A stretch of 64,000 bases of DNA. Source: CBDFGS01 sp965247255. GTDB lineage: Bacteria > Chloroflexota > Dehalococcoidia > Lucifugimonadales > CAUZJF01. Both the position numbers and the translations under genes were made by a program. Within the stretch, counting starts at the first letter, position 1, and each line of letters opens with the position of its first letter. The stretch is taken from positions 682,001 to 746,000 of the forward strand of contig CBDFGS010000012.1 of NCBI GenBank assembly GCA_965247255.1, read 5' to 3'. Below are positions 51,684-60,745 of this stretch, one piece after another. The notes under the pieces were generated by a model that had not been told where the DNA came from, searched no databases, and worked only from the letters and a program-made list of their open reading frames with translations.

Positions 51684-52111
51684 CTCTCCGTCGTCCCTCT
51701 GTCGACCAGCTCGATCAGGACTCCGCCGGTGGCCCGCGGATGGATGAACGCGATCATGCCGGAGACCCCCTGGCGCGGCGTGCTGTCGATAAGGTCGACG
51801 TTGCTTGCGTGGAGGCGGCCAAGGGTCTCTTCCAGGTCATCGACCTCGAAACAGATGTGATGAAGCGCTTCTCCTCGGCCCTCGATAAACCGCGCTACGC
51901 TCCCCAAGGGGTCGGTGGGCTGGATGAACTCCAGCTGGGAGCCACCGACGGCTACAAGAGCGGCCTTGACGCCCTGGTCCTCGATAGCCTGTATGGGCGC
52001 CGGACCGATCCCAAAGACACCTTCGTAGAGCGCCAGTGTGCTCTCGATGTCGCGTACCGCAATCCCGATGTGATTCAGGTGCTTGGCGGAGCAGGGCGCA
52101 GCTTTGGGCAT
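51680..52111 (-). CDS. mce: Methylmalonyl-CoA epimerase
   Basis: A 143-residue VOC-superfamily protein interconverting (R)- and (S)-methylmalonyl-CoA. The metal-binding and catalytic residues lie in LNHIGIAVRDIE, LEFIQPTDP, LHHICFEVDDLE and GGVLIELVDR, the last carrying the terminal glutamate. It sits between the HIT and B12-subunit genes, overlapping the latter by four bases, so the operon encodes the epimerase and both mutase subunits. Length and motifs are standard. Position and gene order make the assignment secure. Confidence 0.93.
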   Translation of the reverse strand: MPKAAPCSAKHLNHIGIAVRDIESTLALYEGVFGIGPAPIQAIEDQGVKAALVAVGGSQLEFIQPTDPLGSVARFIEGRGEALHHICFEVDDLEETLGRLHASNVDLIDSTPRQGVSGMIAFIHPRATGGVLIELVDRGTTER

Positions 52112-52132
52112 TTTTTGCGGGCTCTCTTCAGG

Positions 52133-52588
52133 TTAGCTCTCAGGAGGCTGCTCGGCGGGCGCAGCGACCGCGGAACGGATATGGTGCTGCGCCGACACGA
52201 TAGCGTCCTCATTCTCGTACCGCGTCCGAGGCCAGAAGAACCCCCTGAGGCCGTCGCCCTTGCGGCGCGGGACGACGTGCACGTGCAGGTGCGGAACGCT
52301 TTGGCTAATGTAGTTGTTGATGGCGACGAACGTTCCCTGGGCTTCCATGCCACGTTGCACGGCCCGCGCTAGTAGCTGTGCGGCGCCGAATAGGGGCCCG
52401 ATAGAGGTGGAGGGAAGATCGAGCAAGGTCTCGTGGTGTTCCCTCGGGACCAGAAGGCAGTGCCCCTGAAATACGGGCCGACGGTCCAGAAAGGCAACAG
52501 CGAGCTCGTCCTCGAACACGAGGTAGCTTTTCTCCTCCCCGGCGATGATCCTGCAGAATGCGCAGTTTTGGCTAGCTGTACTTGACAT
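52133..52588 (-). CDS. HIT-family nucleotide-binding protein
   Basis: A 151-residue histidine triad protein with the signature HLHVHVVPR (about 98-106) and the N-terminal CAFCRIIAGE zinc-type CxxC. HIT hydrolases cleave nucleoside phosphoramidates or dinucleotides. The ATG at 52588 is favoured; an in-frame ATG lies five codons upstream inside a family A repeat, whose GAGAAGG and GAGGGGG can also serve as the ribosome site. It is inserted between the mutase catalytic subunit and the epimerase on the same strand, an unusual member for a propionate operon. Confidence 0.85.
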   Translation of the reverse strand: MSSTASQNCAFCRIIAGEEKSYLVFEDELAVAFLDRRPVFQGHCLLVPREHHETLLDLPSTSIGPLFGAAQLLARAVQRGMEAQGTFVAINNYISQSVPHLHVHVVPRRKGDGLRGFFWPRTRYENEDAIVSAQHHIRSAVAAPAEQPPES

Positions 52589-52594
52589 GCCATT

Positions 52595-52638
52595 CCCCCT
52601 CATCCTTACCTTCTCCCACAAGGGGAGAAGGGACAAGA
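52595..52638 (-). repeat. Dispersed repeat family A supplying translation signals to the HIT gene
   Basis: On the minus strand the copy reads CTTGTCCCTTCTCCCC...GGGAGAAGGTAAGGATGAGG. The GAGAAGG/ATG pair at its end is in frame with the HIT gene beginning at 52588. Confidence 0.75.
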
Positions 52639-52674
52639 GGCACCGATCTTCCCCGGGAACGCCGACGGAGGGAA

Positions 52675-54327
52675 CTAGAAGGGGGCAAACTCGCGTTGCT
52701 CGCCGAAGACGGACCGGAGGGTGTCCGCGATCTCTCCCAGCGTTGCGTAGGCTTCGACGCACTCCAGTATAGCCGGCATAGTGTTATCGTCGCCGCGGGC
52801 CACATCCTGCAGCCGATGGAGCGCGGCGCGGCTGGCGGGACCGTCCCGCTCTTGCCGGACTCGCTTGAGCCGCTCTACTTGCTTCCGAGTCTGATCGGGG
52901 TCGATCTCCTGTAGCCTGCCCACGGGCGGCGAAGGGCCCTGGTAACGGTTGACTCCAACGACCACCCGGTCCTCCTGCTCTATCTCCGTTTGCAGCTTGT
53001 AGGCGCTGTCGTGAATCTCGCCCATCTGGTAGCCGTCCTGCAGCGCGGCTACTGCGCCTCCCATCCCGTCGATCTTTGCGATGTACTGGTCCGCCTCTTC
53101 CTCGAGGCGGTCGGTCAGGCTCTCGACATAGAACGAGCCTCCCAGGGGGTCGACCGTCTCGGTTACGCCGCTCTCGTGGGCGAGGACCTGCTGTGTGCGC
53201 AAGGAGAGCTGCACGGCCTCCTCGGTCGGGAGGGCGAGGGCCTCGTCTCGCGAGTTGACGTGGAGGGATTGGGTGCCTCCCAGGACTGCGGCGAGGGCCT
53301 GGACGGTGGTCCGCACGGTGTTGTTGTCGGGCTGCTGCGCGGTAAGGGTGACGCCGGCGGTCTGGGTGTGGAACCGCAGCATCCACGAGCGCGGGTTCCT
53401 GGCCCCGAAGCGATCGCGCATGATACCGGCCCACATGCGTCGAGCGGCGCGGAACTTGGCGACCTCCTCGAAGAGGTTGCTCTGCGCAACGAAAAAGAAG
53501 GACAGCCTGGAGGCGAGGTCGTCGACGTCGATGCCCGCGTCCAGCGCAGCCTGGACGTATGCGATGGCGTTGGAGAAGGTGAACGCGAGCTCCTGGACGG
53601 CGGTGGCGCCGGCCTCGCGCATGTGGTAGCCGCTGATGCTGATGGTGTTCCAGCGCGGCGCGTTCTCGTTGCAGTACTCGAAGACGTCGGTCACGAGACG
53701 CATCGACGGCCCCGGCGGGTAGATATAGGTCCCCCGGGCGATGTACTCCTTGAGGATGTCGTTTTGCAGGGTGCCGTTCAGCGCAGCCGGGGAGACGCCT
53801 TGCCCTTTCGCGACCGCTATGTAGAGGGCGAGCAGGATGGAGGCTGTGGCGTTGATGGTCATGGAGGTGCTGACCCTGTCGAGCGGGATCCCGCTGAATA
53901 GCGTCTCCATGTCCGCCAGGCTACTTATGGGGACTCCCGCCCTGCCAACCTCTCCTGAGGCCAGGGCATGATCGGAGTCGTAGCCCGTCTGGGTGGGAAG
54001 GTCGAAGGCGACGCTGAGACCCGTCTGGCCCTCGTCCAGGAGGTAGTGGTAGCGTCGGTTGGACTCCTCCGGGGAGGCGAACCCGGAGTACTGGCGCATG
54101 GTCCAGAGGCGGCCGCGGTACATGTTGGGCTGAATCCCGCGGGTGTACGGGTACTCGCCGGGGTATCCGAGCTTCTCGTCGGATTGGCTCTCGAGGTCTT
54201 GCGCCGTGTAAAGGCTGTCCACCTCGATACCGGAGTCGGTCTCGAATCTCTGCTGACGCTCGGCGTGCCGCTCTTTCAGCGGCCCGAGGGTCTTCTTTTC
54301 CCAGTCTCGTTTCGAGCTACTCGTCAT
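52675..54327 (-). CDS. Methylmalonyl-CoA mutase catalytic (large) subunit
   Basis: A 550-residue adenosylcobalamin-dependent mutase catalytic barrel without the B12 domain. Recognisable segments are YTRGIQPNMYRGRLWTMRQY, LSVAFDLPTQTGYDSDH, MTINATASILLALYIAVA, NTISISGYHMREAGATAVQE and RFHTQTAGVTLTAQQPDNN. The MRQYxGF-type substrate site supports methylmalonyl-CoA rather than isobutyryl- or ethylmalonyl-CoA, though this is not definitive. It is the first gene of the operon with HIT, epimerase and the B12 subunit. The pathway would convert propionyl-CoA products to succinyl-CoA; carboxylase genes are not in the window. Confidence 0.93.
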   Translation of the reverse strand: MTSSSKRDWEKKTLGPLKERHAERQQRFETDSGIEVDSLYTAQDLESQSDEKLGYPGEYPYTRGIQPNMYRGRLWTMRQYSGFASPEESNRRYHYLLDEGQTGLSVAFDLPTQTGYDSDHALASGEVGRAGVPISSLADMETLFSGIPLDRVSTSMTINATASILLALYIAVAKGQGVSPAALNGTLQNDILKEYIARGTYIYPPGPSMRLVTDVFEYCNENAPRWNTISISGYHMREAGATAVQELAFTFSNAIAYVQAALDAGIDVDDLASRLSFFFVAQSNLFEEVAKFRAARRMWAGIMRDRFGARNPRSWMLRFHTQTAGVTLTAQQPDNNTVRTTVQALAAVLGGTQSLHVNSRDEALALPTEEAVQLSLRTQQVLAHESGVTETVDPLGGSFYVESLTDRLEEEADQYIAKIDGMGGAVAALQDGYQMGEIHDSAYKLQTEIEQEDRVVVGVNRYQGPSPPVGRLQEIDPDQTRKQVERLKRVRQERDGPASRAALHRLQDVARGDDNTMPAILECVEAYATLGEIADTLRSVFGEQREFAPF

Positions 54328-54545
54328 TTTCGCCTAACCGCCACTCGGTGATCCGGATCAGTAATCCGTCCCGTCATCCTGACCTTCCGCCGCCTGGGGA
54401 GCAGGGACAAGAGGGCTGATCTGGGGGTTTGAACGCCGAAAGTCGTTACCGATGTCCCCGGCCTAGGTTTTGCTTGTCTGCTTGGTTTCACAAAAGGGAA
54501 CAGGCGTCACGCAGCAGGGTCGTATTCGATTGGTCAGAGCGTGGC

Positions 54546-55067
54546 CTAGGCGCTGGTAATCGTGACGTCGCTGCCGAGCTTTTGGCCCAATGCCCGGAGG
54601 TAGTTATCGGTGGTCGAGGCCTGGCCCATGATGAAGCGAGATATGAACCGGACGATGGGATTGTATACCTCGCCGTTCTCCGTGACAGTCAGGGAGGTGA
54701 CCTCGCCGTACGCGTCGATCTCGTAGGTCCAGTCGCCACCGAACATCCGGTTGTCCGTGACCCGCCTAACGAGCCGCCGCGGCGCCAAGGACTCCACGGT
54801 CTCGAGGGTGATGGCTTGCCCGCGCCTGTCGACCTCTCGCCAGACGGGACGGGCGCCGCGTCGTGGAAGGCGCTCTACGTGTCCGAGGTCGCCGCGCCAC
54901 GACACCTGCGCGGGAAAGTCGGTGACGACGTCCCATAACTCCTGCGGGGTCAGGTTGAACAGCGCTTTTCGAGAGATCGTATGACGCGCCGGCAAGACGG
55001 CGCCAATGACCGCTACAAGCGCCGAAGCAACAATGACCACGGCGATGGCGAAGAGGACCCAGACCAT
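54546..55067 (-). CDS. SRPBCC/polyketide cyclase-like membrane-anchored protein
   Basis: A 173-residue protein with one N-terminal transmembrane helix (about residues 4-25) and a START/SRPBCC-like domain: PQELWDVVTDFPAQVSWRGD, then WTYEIDAYGEVTSLTVTENG, ending in a long C-terminal helix. These hydrophobic-pocket folds bind lipids or small molecules and rarely have visible catalytic residues. No partner is adjacent. A 218-base gap without features, apart from a degraded family A copy near 54372-54412, separates it from the mutase operon. Function unknown. Confidence 0.75.
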   Translation of the reverse strand: MVWVLFAIAVVIVASALVAVIGAVLPARHTISRKALFNLTPQELWDVVTDFPAQVSWRGDLGHVERLPRRGARPVWREVDRRGQAITLETVESLAPRRLVRRVTDNRMFGGDWTYEIDAYGEVTSLTVTENGEVYNPIVRFISRFIMGQASTTDNYLRALGQKLGSDVTITSA

Positions 55068-55234
55068 GACGCCTCTCTCTACGGATGGCTGCTACAAATC
55101 ATATCACTCGCCTGTCGACGCCGCAGTCGAGCCCCCGATACCTGGGCCGGGCCTGCAAATTGCCGTATGTTACACTACCGCGTCCGTACGGCAGCGGTGA
55201 CTGTAATCGGGGCGCTTTGCCGATGGAGGGCTGA

Positions 55235-56443
55235 GTGTGTGCTGAGCAGCCAGGTCGCGCGCAGCGCGCGGCCCTTCAGAATGTCGTAAGCGGTGCGCAG
55301 AAGTACCTGACGGCCCACGACATCGACGGGTGGCTGCTCTACGACTACCGTGGCTCAAACCCCATCTTCTGGGAAACCGTGGGTGACGTACCTCACGTTA
55401 CCCGCCCCTGCTGGCTCTGGGTCCCGGCTTCGGGAGGGCCGAAGTTGCTGGTCGGCTACGTCGACCAGGGCCGGTTCGCCCACTTGAAAGTCCCGACGGC
55501 GCTGTGGACCAGCCGCGCCAAGATGTTTTCCGCGCTCCGCGAGATCCTTGGACCTGCAAAGCGCGTCGCTATGGAGTATTCACCTGAGGGCGCGTTGCCG
55601 CGCGTCTCTCGGGTCGACGGAGGCACGCTTGAGTTAGTGCGAAGCCTCGGAGTGGACGTGGTGTCGTCGGGCGACCTGCTGCAGCACGCGACCCAGAGAT
55701 GGAGCGAGGCCCAACTCCGCTCTCACCTGGTCGTTGCCGAGAAGCTGACCGAGATCGTTCAAGAGGGGTTCCGATACATCGGCGAGGAGCTTGGCGCGGG
55801 GGTAACCGAGCTTGCGGTAGCCGAGTTCATAAGACGGCGGTTCGTCGAATCCGGGCTCGAGGTGACCGATGGCCCCATCGTGGCGACCAACGAGCACTCG
55901 TCGGACCCTCACTACGACCCCAGTGCCGAGACTTCCAGGGCCATCAACGAGGGGGACTGGGTCCTCGTCGACCTGTGGTCGAGGGTAGCGGGCGAGGACT
56001 CGGTCTTCGCCGACATCACGTGGACGGCGTACGTGGGCGATACAGTCCCGGCACTCCATCAGCGTGTATTCGACACGGTCACGGGAGCGAGAGACGCCGC
56101 CGTATCGGAGCTGGAGGCGGCCTTCTCGTCGGGCCGGCGGGTGGAGGGGTGGGAGATCGATAAGGTGGCCAGGGACTACATCGAGGGGGCAGGCTACGGA
56201 GAGTACTTCAACCACCGGTTAGGGCACAGCCTTGGGCGGGAGGTCCACGGGAACGCCGTCAACCTCGATGGGTGGGAGACGCACGACACCCGGGAAGTGG
56301 TCTCGGGAATTGGTGTCACCATCGAGCCGGGGATCTATCTCCCGGAGTTTGGTGTGCGCTCCGAGATCGACGTCTACGTATCTGAGACGGGCCCGAGGGT
56401 AACGACGGAAGTGCAGCGCTCGGTGGTGTTGATAGGCGGGTAG
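55235..56443 (+). CDS. M24 family peptidase (Xaa-Pro aminopeptidase-like)
   Basis: A 402-residue metallopeptidase-like protein. The creatinase N-terminal domain (residues 1-150) precedes the pita-bread domain with the five metal ligands: D in WVLVDLWSR, D in FADITWTA, H in NHRLGHSLGREVHG, E in VTIEPGIYLPE, and E in VRSEIDVYV. It would remove N-terminal residues before proline or hydrolyse similar bonds. The GTG at 55235 has TGGAGGG just upstream. The complete ligand set suggests activity. It is divergent from the SRPBCC gene and convergent with the MFS transporter. Confidence 0.9.
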   Translation: MCAEQPGRAQRAALQNVVSGAQKYLTAHDIDGWLLYDYRGSNPIFWETVGDVPHVTRPCWLWVPASGGPKLLVGYVDQGRFAHLKVPTALWTSRAKMFSALREILGPAKRVAMEYSPEGALPRVSRVDGGTLELVRSLGVDVVSSGDLLQHATQRWSEAQLRSHLVVAEKLTEIVQEGFRYIGEELGAGVTELAVAEFIRRRFVESGLEVTDGPIVATNEHSSDPHYDPSAETSRAINEGDWVLVDLWSRVAGEDSVFADITWTAYVGDTVPALHQRVFDTVTGARDAAVSELEAAFSSGRRVEGWEIDKVARDYIEGAGYGEYFNHRLGHSLGREVHGNAVNLDGWETHDTREVVSGIGVTIEPGIYLPEFGVRSEIDVYVSETGPRVTTEVQRSVVLIGG

Positions 56444-56521
56444 GGCGGAGTGCGGCCACATCGGGCCGTCCCTACGTCGCAAGTCAGATACGTGGTCACA
56501 TTGGGCCGCGCGTACGAGCGC

Positions 56522-57745
56522 TTAAATTCGTGGGCCCTTGGCCAGCTCGTCGTTTGGTAGAACGAACCTGAGCAGCACGACGGTCGCAAGCAGGGAGAAG
56601 CCGGCGCCGTAGACGAATGAGCTTTGGACTCCATACTGGTCGGATATGATCCCGGCGACCCAGGGCGAGACCGTGCCCACGATGCTCGCCCCGTATATCA
56701 GTGATACGACGGTCGATTGCGCCTGCCCGCGAGCTGAGTCGATGGCGGCCGCGATTAGTACGTGGTGGACCGAGAACTTGAAAGCCCCCCTGATGACAAT
56801 TGCCAGCACTAGCAGGGGCCCTTGCCCAAATACACTCAGGGCATAGGTGGTTATCGTCCCCGCCGCCATCGCCGGAATAAGGACTGCCTTACGCCCCATG
56901 CGGTCCGACACGTACCCCATGATGGGTTGCACGAGAATTCCGGCAACTTGCGCGGCGGAGAAATATACCGCCCGTCTTGGAGTCGAGATCTCAAGGTCCT
57001 CTTTCAGATATACCGGCAGGAATTCGTCCACGGCGCCCTCCCCCATGCTGCGCAGGGCCGTGACGATCACCAGCAGCACCAGCATCCTGTTGCTCAGCAG
57101 GCCCGCCAGCGAGGAGAAGTACTCGCCCCTTGTCGCTACCTCGGACCGCATACGAGGTATGGTGCGCATGACCGCCCATATGGAGAAGGCCGCGAGGAGC
57201 GCGGGAAAGAGACTCAGCTTGAGGACGTCGCGCCAGATGAGGAAGCTGAGGGCGCCCGCGGCGAGCAGGGGTCCGACCACCTCGCCGGCGATCCCGCCCA
57301 TGCCGTGCAACGAGATGGCGAACCCACGCCGGTCGGGGAAGCGGCGTGACAGCTCGCCGATGGCCGGGGGATGGTATAGCGCCGGGCCAACGCCGATGAT
57401 GAACATGGCCACGAGCATCAACCAAAAGCTGGGCGCGTATCCGGCGAGCGAGAATGCTCCGCCCATGAGTCCCAGGGACAGGCCCAAAAACAGCGCAGCC
57501 TTGCCGCTAAACCTGTCTCCCAGGTAGCCGGCGCCGAGGGTCGTGAGCCACCCAGTGATAGACCTCGCTGAGACCAGCAACCCGAGCTGTGTGAACGTCA
57601 GGCCGAGGCCGACCTTGATCTCCGGCATGATCATCTTTCGGAGACCGGAGTTGTAGATGTGTTTAACGCAATGTCCCAGAACGACGGTCGCCGCGAGCCG
57701 TTCCCGGCCGCGCCGGACTTCGGGGGCCACATGGGTGGCTTCCAT
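56522..57745 (-). CDS. Major facilitator superfamily transporter
   Basis: A 407-residue MFS transporter with 12 predicted helices. The loop 2-3 motif GYLGDRFSGKAALFLGLSLG and its second-half counterpart GYVSDRMGRKAVLIPAMAAG are clear, and YHPPAIGELSRRFPDRRGFA resembles FsR/fosmidomycin-resistance-type members. The direction and substrate are unknown. The ATG at 57745 is preceded by GGAGG at 13 bases. It is convergent with the M24 peptidase; the gap contains a D-like palindrome near 56440-56480. No regulator is adjacent. Confidence 0.88.
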   Translation of the reverse strand: MEATHVAPEVRRGRERLAATVVLGHCVKHIYNSGLRKMIMPEIKVGLGLTFTQLGLLVSARSITGWLTTLGAGYLGDRFSGKAALFLGLSLGLMGGAFSLAGYAPSFWLMLVAMFIIGVGPALYHPPAIGELSRRFPDRRGFAISLHGMGGIAGEVVGPLLAAGALSFLIWRDVLKLSLFPALLAAFSIWAVMRTIPRMRSEVATRGEYFSSLAGLLSNRMLVLLVIVTALRSMGEGAVDEFLPVYLKEDLEISTPRRAVYFSAAQVAGILVQPIMGYVSDRMGRKAVLIPAMAAGTITTYALSVFGQGPLLVLAIVIRGAFKFSVHHVLIAAAIDSARGQAQSTVVSLIYGASIVGTVSPWVAGIISDQYGVQSSFVYGAGFSLLATVVLLRFVLPNDELAKGPRI

Positions 57746-57882
57746 CCAGGTAGGTTACCTCCAACCGCCGAACGCAAAAGCGCGCCCATTATACTTGAAA
57801 TACGTGAAGATTTTCACATTCCATGAGCGGGGCGTGGAGCCGCTGTTACAATCAGGCGAGTCGGGAACGATGGAGGAAGGAC

Positions 57883-59121
57883 ATGTTGGGGAGATTCGGG
57901 CGGGCCTGGTCCGTGAGGCTGCGGCAGGTTGGGTCGGACCCTCGGGACTCCGACGACGTGAGATTGCAGAAGACGCTCCTTGCCACGTCGGCCTTGATGA
58001 TAGCGCCGGCGGGAGCGGTGTGGGGTCTCATATATTTGTTCTTAGACGAGCCGGGCGCAGCCTCAATCCCTCTCGGATACGCGGCGATCTCCTACGCCGG
58101 TCTGGGGACCTTCGCGGTCACGGGCCGGTATAAGCTCTTCCGCTTGTCGCAGCTTCTTTCGACGCTGCTTCTGCCGTTTCTACTGATGGCCGCTCTGGGC
58201 GGGTTCCTGAACTCCGGCGCGGTAGTGCTATGGTCGCTCACTTCGCCACTGGGGGCGCTCGTATTCGCCGGGCGGCGGGAAGCGACATATTGGTTTGTGG
58301 CGTTCATGGGGCTGGCGGTGGTTAGCGGTTTTCTTGAACCTTTTGGCCGCGAGTCCACCAACCTCCCCGGGCCTGTCGTGACAGCGTTCTTCGTGATGAA
58401 CGTCGCGGGAGTATCGGTAGTGGCGTATGTCCTGGTGCGCTACTTCATCGGTGAGAAGGATGCTGCACTACACCTACTTCGTCAGGAACAGCAGCGGTCC
58501 GAGGGGCTATTGCTGAATGTGCTGCCGGCTGAGATCGCGGGAGCCCTCAAGGGCGGCAGCCGGACGATAGCGGACCATTTCGACGAGGTGAGCATCCTGT
58601 TCGCGGACGTCGTGGGGTTTACTCCCTTATCGGCGAAGCTGGCCCCAAGAACGCTGCTGGAACTTCTGAACAGGGTCTTCTCCTACTTCGACACCCTCGT
58701 GGAACGTCACGGCGTGGAGAAGATCCGTACCATAGGCGACAACTACATGGTAGCGGCCGGGGTCCCTCGCGCACGCCCCGATCACGCTAAAGCGCTCGCG
58801 CACATGGCCCTCGGAATGAGCGCCTATCGGGACGAGCTAGCTGCTCTGGGGGATGAGCCGCTTCAGTTTCGCATCGGCATGAACACGGGCCCAATCGTTG
58901 CCGGCGTGATCGGCCACAAGAAATTCCAGTACGATCTGTGGGGAGACGCCGTAAATACAGCCAGCCGCATGGAGTCGCACGGCTTACCGGGGAAGATCCA
59001 AATCACGCGGACCACCTACGACATCATCAAGGATGAATTCATCTGCACACCTCGCGGACATGTCGACGTCAAGGGGATGGGCCCGGTAGAAACGTGGTTC
59101 TTGGATGGTGTGCGACCCTGA
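57883..59121 (+). CDS. Membrane-bound class III adenylate/guanylate cyclase
   Basis: A 412-residue protein: six transmembrane helices (about residues 30-195), a short coiled-coil-like linker (HLLRQEQQRSEGLLLNVLP), and a class III cyclase domain (about 225-400). The metal aspartates are in VSILFADVVGFTPLS and the second site in EKIRTIGDNYMVAAG; the base and transition-state region is FQYDLWGDAVNTASRMES. The position usually lysine in KTIGD is arginine here. All catalytic carboxylates are present, so cAMP or cGMP production is expected. The ATG at 57883 follows GGAGGAAGG. A cNMP-binding kinase gene lies 2.2 kb away. Confidence 0.9.
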   Translation: MLGRFGRAWSVRLRQVGSDPRDSDDVRLQKTLLATSALMIAPAGAVWGLIYLFLDEPGAASIPLGYAAISYAGLGTFAVTGRYKLFRLSQLLSTLLLPFLLMAALGGFLNSGAVVLWSLTSPLGALVFAGRREATYWFVAFMGLAVVSGFLEPFGRESTNLPGPVVTAFFVMNVAGVSVVAYVLVRYFIGEKDAALHLLRQEQQRSEGLLLNVLPAEIAGALKGGSRTIADHFDEVSILFADVVGFTPLSAKLAPRTLLELLNRVFSYFDTLVERHGVEKIRTIGDNYMVAAGVPRARPDHAKALAHMALGMSAYRDELAALGDEPLQFRIGMNTGPIVAGVIGHKKFQYDLWGDAVNTASRMESHGLPGKIQITRTTYDIIKDEFICTPRGHVDVKGMGPVETWFLDGVRP

Positions 59122-59153
59122 CTCGTGGCTGCCGTCTCCGAGGCGGCTCCAAG

Positions 59154-60110
59154 CTATAAGGAGAGCTCGGCTCCGACGCCCTGCTCCACGGCCATCTGGT
59201 ACAGCCGCGCTCCCACCGCAATGTCCTCCAGGGCCATGCCCTGAGAGGCGAACAGCGTGATCTGATCGTCGCCTGCGCGGCCCTGCGCCTCTCCGGATAC
59301 GACCTGGTGAAGATCAAGGACCTCTCGCCACTGCAACAAGCCTCGTTCGATAGGCTGAAGCAGGTCGCCGCACTCGACTCTGGCCTGCTCGACGTCGTCG
59401 GCCACGACGATATCGGCGCGTGTCACGGCGTCGTCGTCGATCTCGCGACGCATCCAGTGGTTGGCGCCGGCAGCGTTCACGTGTGTGCCCGGGCTCAGCC
59501 ACTCCCCGTTCAACACAGGCCTAGACGAGCTGGTCATGGTGACTACGATATCGGAACCGCGAGCGCACTCCTCGGCGCTGTCGACGGCGCGCAGGTCTAT
59601 GCCGAGGCGGTCGCCCATCTCGTTCGCGAACTTCTCCCTTCGCTCCGGGGTGCGGCTATACACCTGGGCGCTCTCGATGTCACGCACCCGGCAGACTGCC
59701 TCGAGCTGCGTGCGGGCCTGATACCCCGCTCCGATAATCCCCACGGACCGCGCATCCTCGCGAGCCATGTATCGCGTCGCCACGCCGCTGGCGGCGCCGG
59801 TGCGCATCTGTCCCAGGCGCGAAGCCTCGAAGACCGCCAGAAGCTCGCCGTCTTCGGAGCTGAAGATCTGGATGTAGAAGTGCAGCAGCTTGGCGCCGAT
59901 CGCCCCGTACGACTTCCCGCCCATCACCCCGAGGCCGGGCGCGGCGGCGGACATGAAGTTGAAGAACCCGCCCTCAATCCTGATCCGCGAACGGGGGCTG
60001 TTGGTCGCCGTCCCGGCCGCCTGATGCTTGAAGCCTTCCTCCACGGCGGACAGAGCGACGTCCATGGTCAGGAGCTGCTTCACGTCCTGTTCGGTTAGAA
60101 ATATGGCCAA
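59154..60110 (-). CDS. Ornithine cyclodeaminase / mu-crystallin family protein
   Basis: A 318-residue NAD-dependent protein of the ornithine cyclodeaminase family. The Rossmann motif is VGIIGAGYQARTQLEAV, with RTGAASGVATRYMARED before it and VNAAGANHWMRREID after. Members deaminate ornithine to proline, reduce ketimines or dehydrogenate amino acids; the ornithine-specific aspartate corresponds to the D in VVADDVEQAR. The reaction is not certain. The ATG at 60110 is natural. It is convergent with the cyclase gene with 32 bases between stops. Confidence 0.87.
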   Translation of the reverse strand: MAIFLTEQDVKQLLTMDVALSAVEEGFKHQAAGTATNSPRSRIRIEGGFFNFMSAAAPGLGVMGGKSYGAIGAKLLHFYIQIFSSEDGELLAVFEASRLGQMRTGAASGVATRYMAREDARSVGIIGAGYQARTQLEAVCRVRDIESAQVYSRTPERREKFANEMGDRLGIDLRAVDSAEECARGSDIVVTMTSSSRPVLNGEWLSPGTHVNAAGANHWMRREIDDDAVTRADIVVADDVEQARVECGDLLQPIERGLLQWREVLDLHQVVSGEAQGRAGDDQITLFASQGMALEDIAVGARLYQMAVEQGVGAELSL

Positions 60111-60271
60111 TCCGGCGCCCCCTAGGAGTTGTTCACGCAGTCTAGCACGGACTCGGATGGTGGGGCGGTATGTGCGTCCCAGTCGTGACAGGACCCCCTC
60201 CCCAGGTCCTTCGTCGCGGCCTCCTCAGAACGACATTGCGGAGAGGGTTGGCCGGGAGTTGACCTGAACAT

Positions 60272-60745
60272 GTGTTCTACGATAAGCTACCCGCCCCTCA
60301 GCTCATGTCAAGCCGAGCACACTACGAAGAGATAGAGTGTAAGATCGCTATTAACCGCGTCAGCGGAATGGGGTTCCGGTGGTCGCTGAACCCCTACCGG
60401 GGATGCGTACACGGCTGCCACTACTGCTTCGCCCGCAGGTTCCACTCGTATTTCGACCTCGAGCCCGGCCGCGACTTTACCGGGGTGATCTACGTAAAAG
60501 TCAACTCGCCACGGGTAGTCGGGGAGGAGCTCTCCCGGCGTTCATGGAAGCGAGAGGAGGTGCTGGTGGGCACGGCTACCGACCCGTACCAGCCGATCGA
60601 GGGGAAGTACCGCCTCACGCGCCGTGGAGGTGCCGCAGCAGGTCGCCGTGGTCGATGGCGTTCGCGCTGTCCGTCCGCAATGCGAAGGCGACCGAGCAGG
60701 CCTGCACCATCGCTCCCTCGATTCCCAGCGGGTGCGCGTGGGTAA
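60272..60745 (+). pseudogene. Radical SAM protein (Rv2578c/SplB-like), 3'-truncated
   Basis: The frame starts with a typical Rv2578c-family beginning, carries NPYRGCVHGCHYCFAR with the CxxxCxxC cluster motif, YVKVNSPRVVGEELSRRSWK and VGTATDPYQPIEGKYRLTR, then stops resembling the family at about 60622. The remaining codons to 60745 read antisense through the end of the ADP-ribosylglycohydrolase gene. The family is normally more than twice as long, so only its first 117 or so residues survive. It meets its convergent neighbour at the same breakpoint. The starting GTG at 60272 has a poor ribosome site. Confidence 0.8.
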
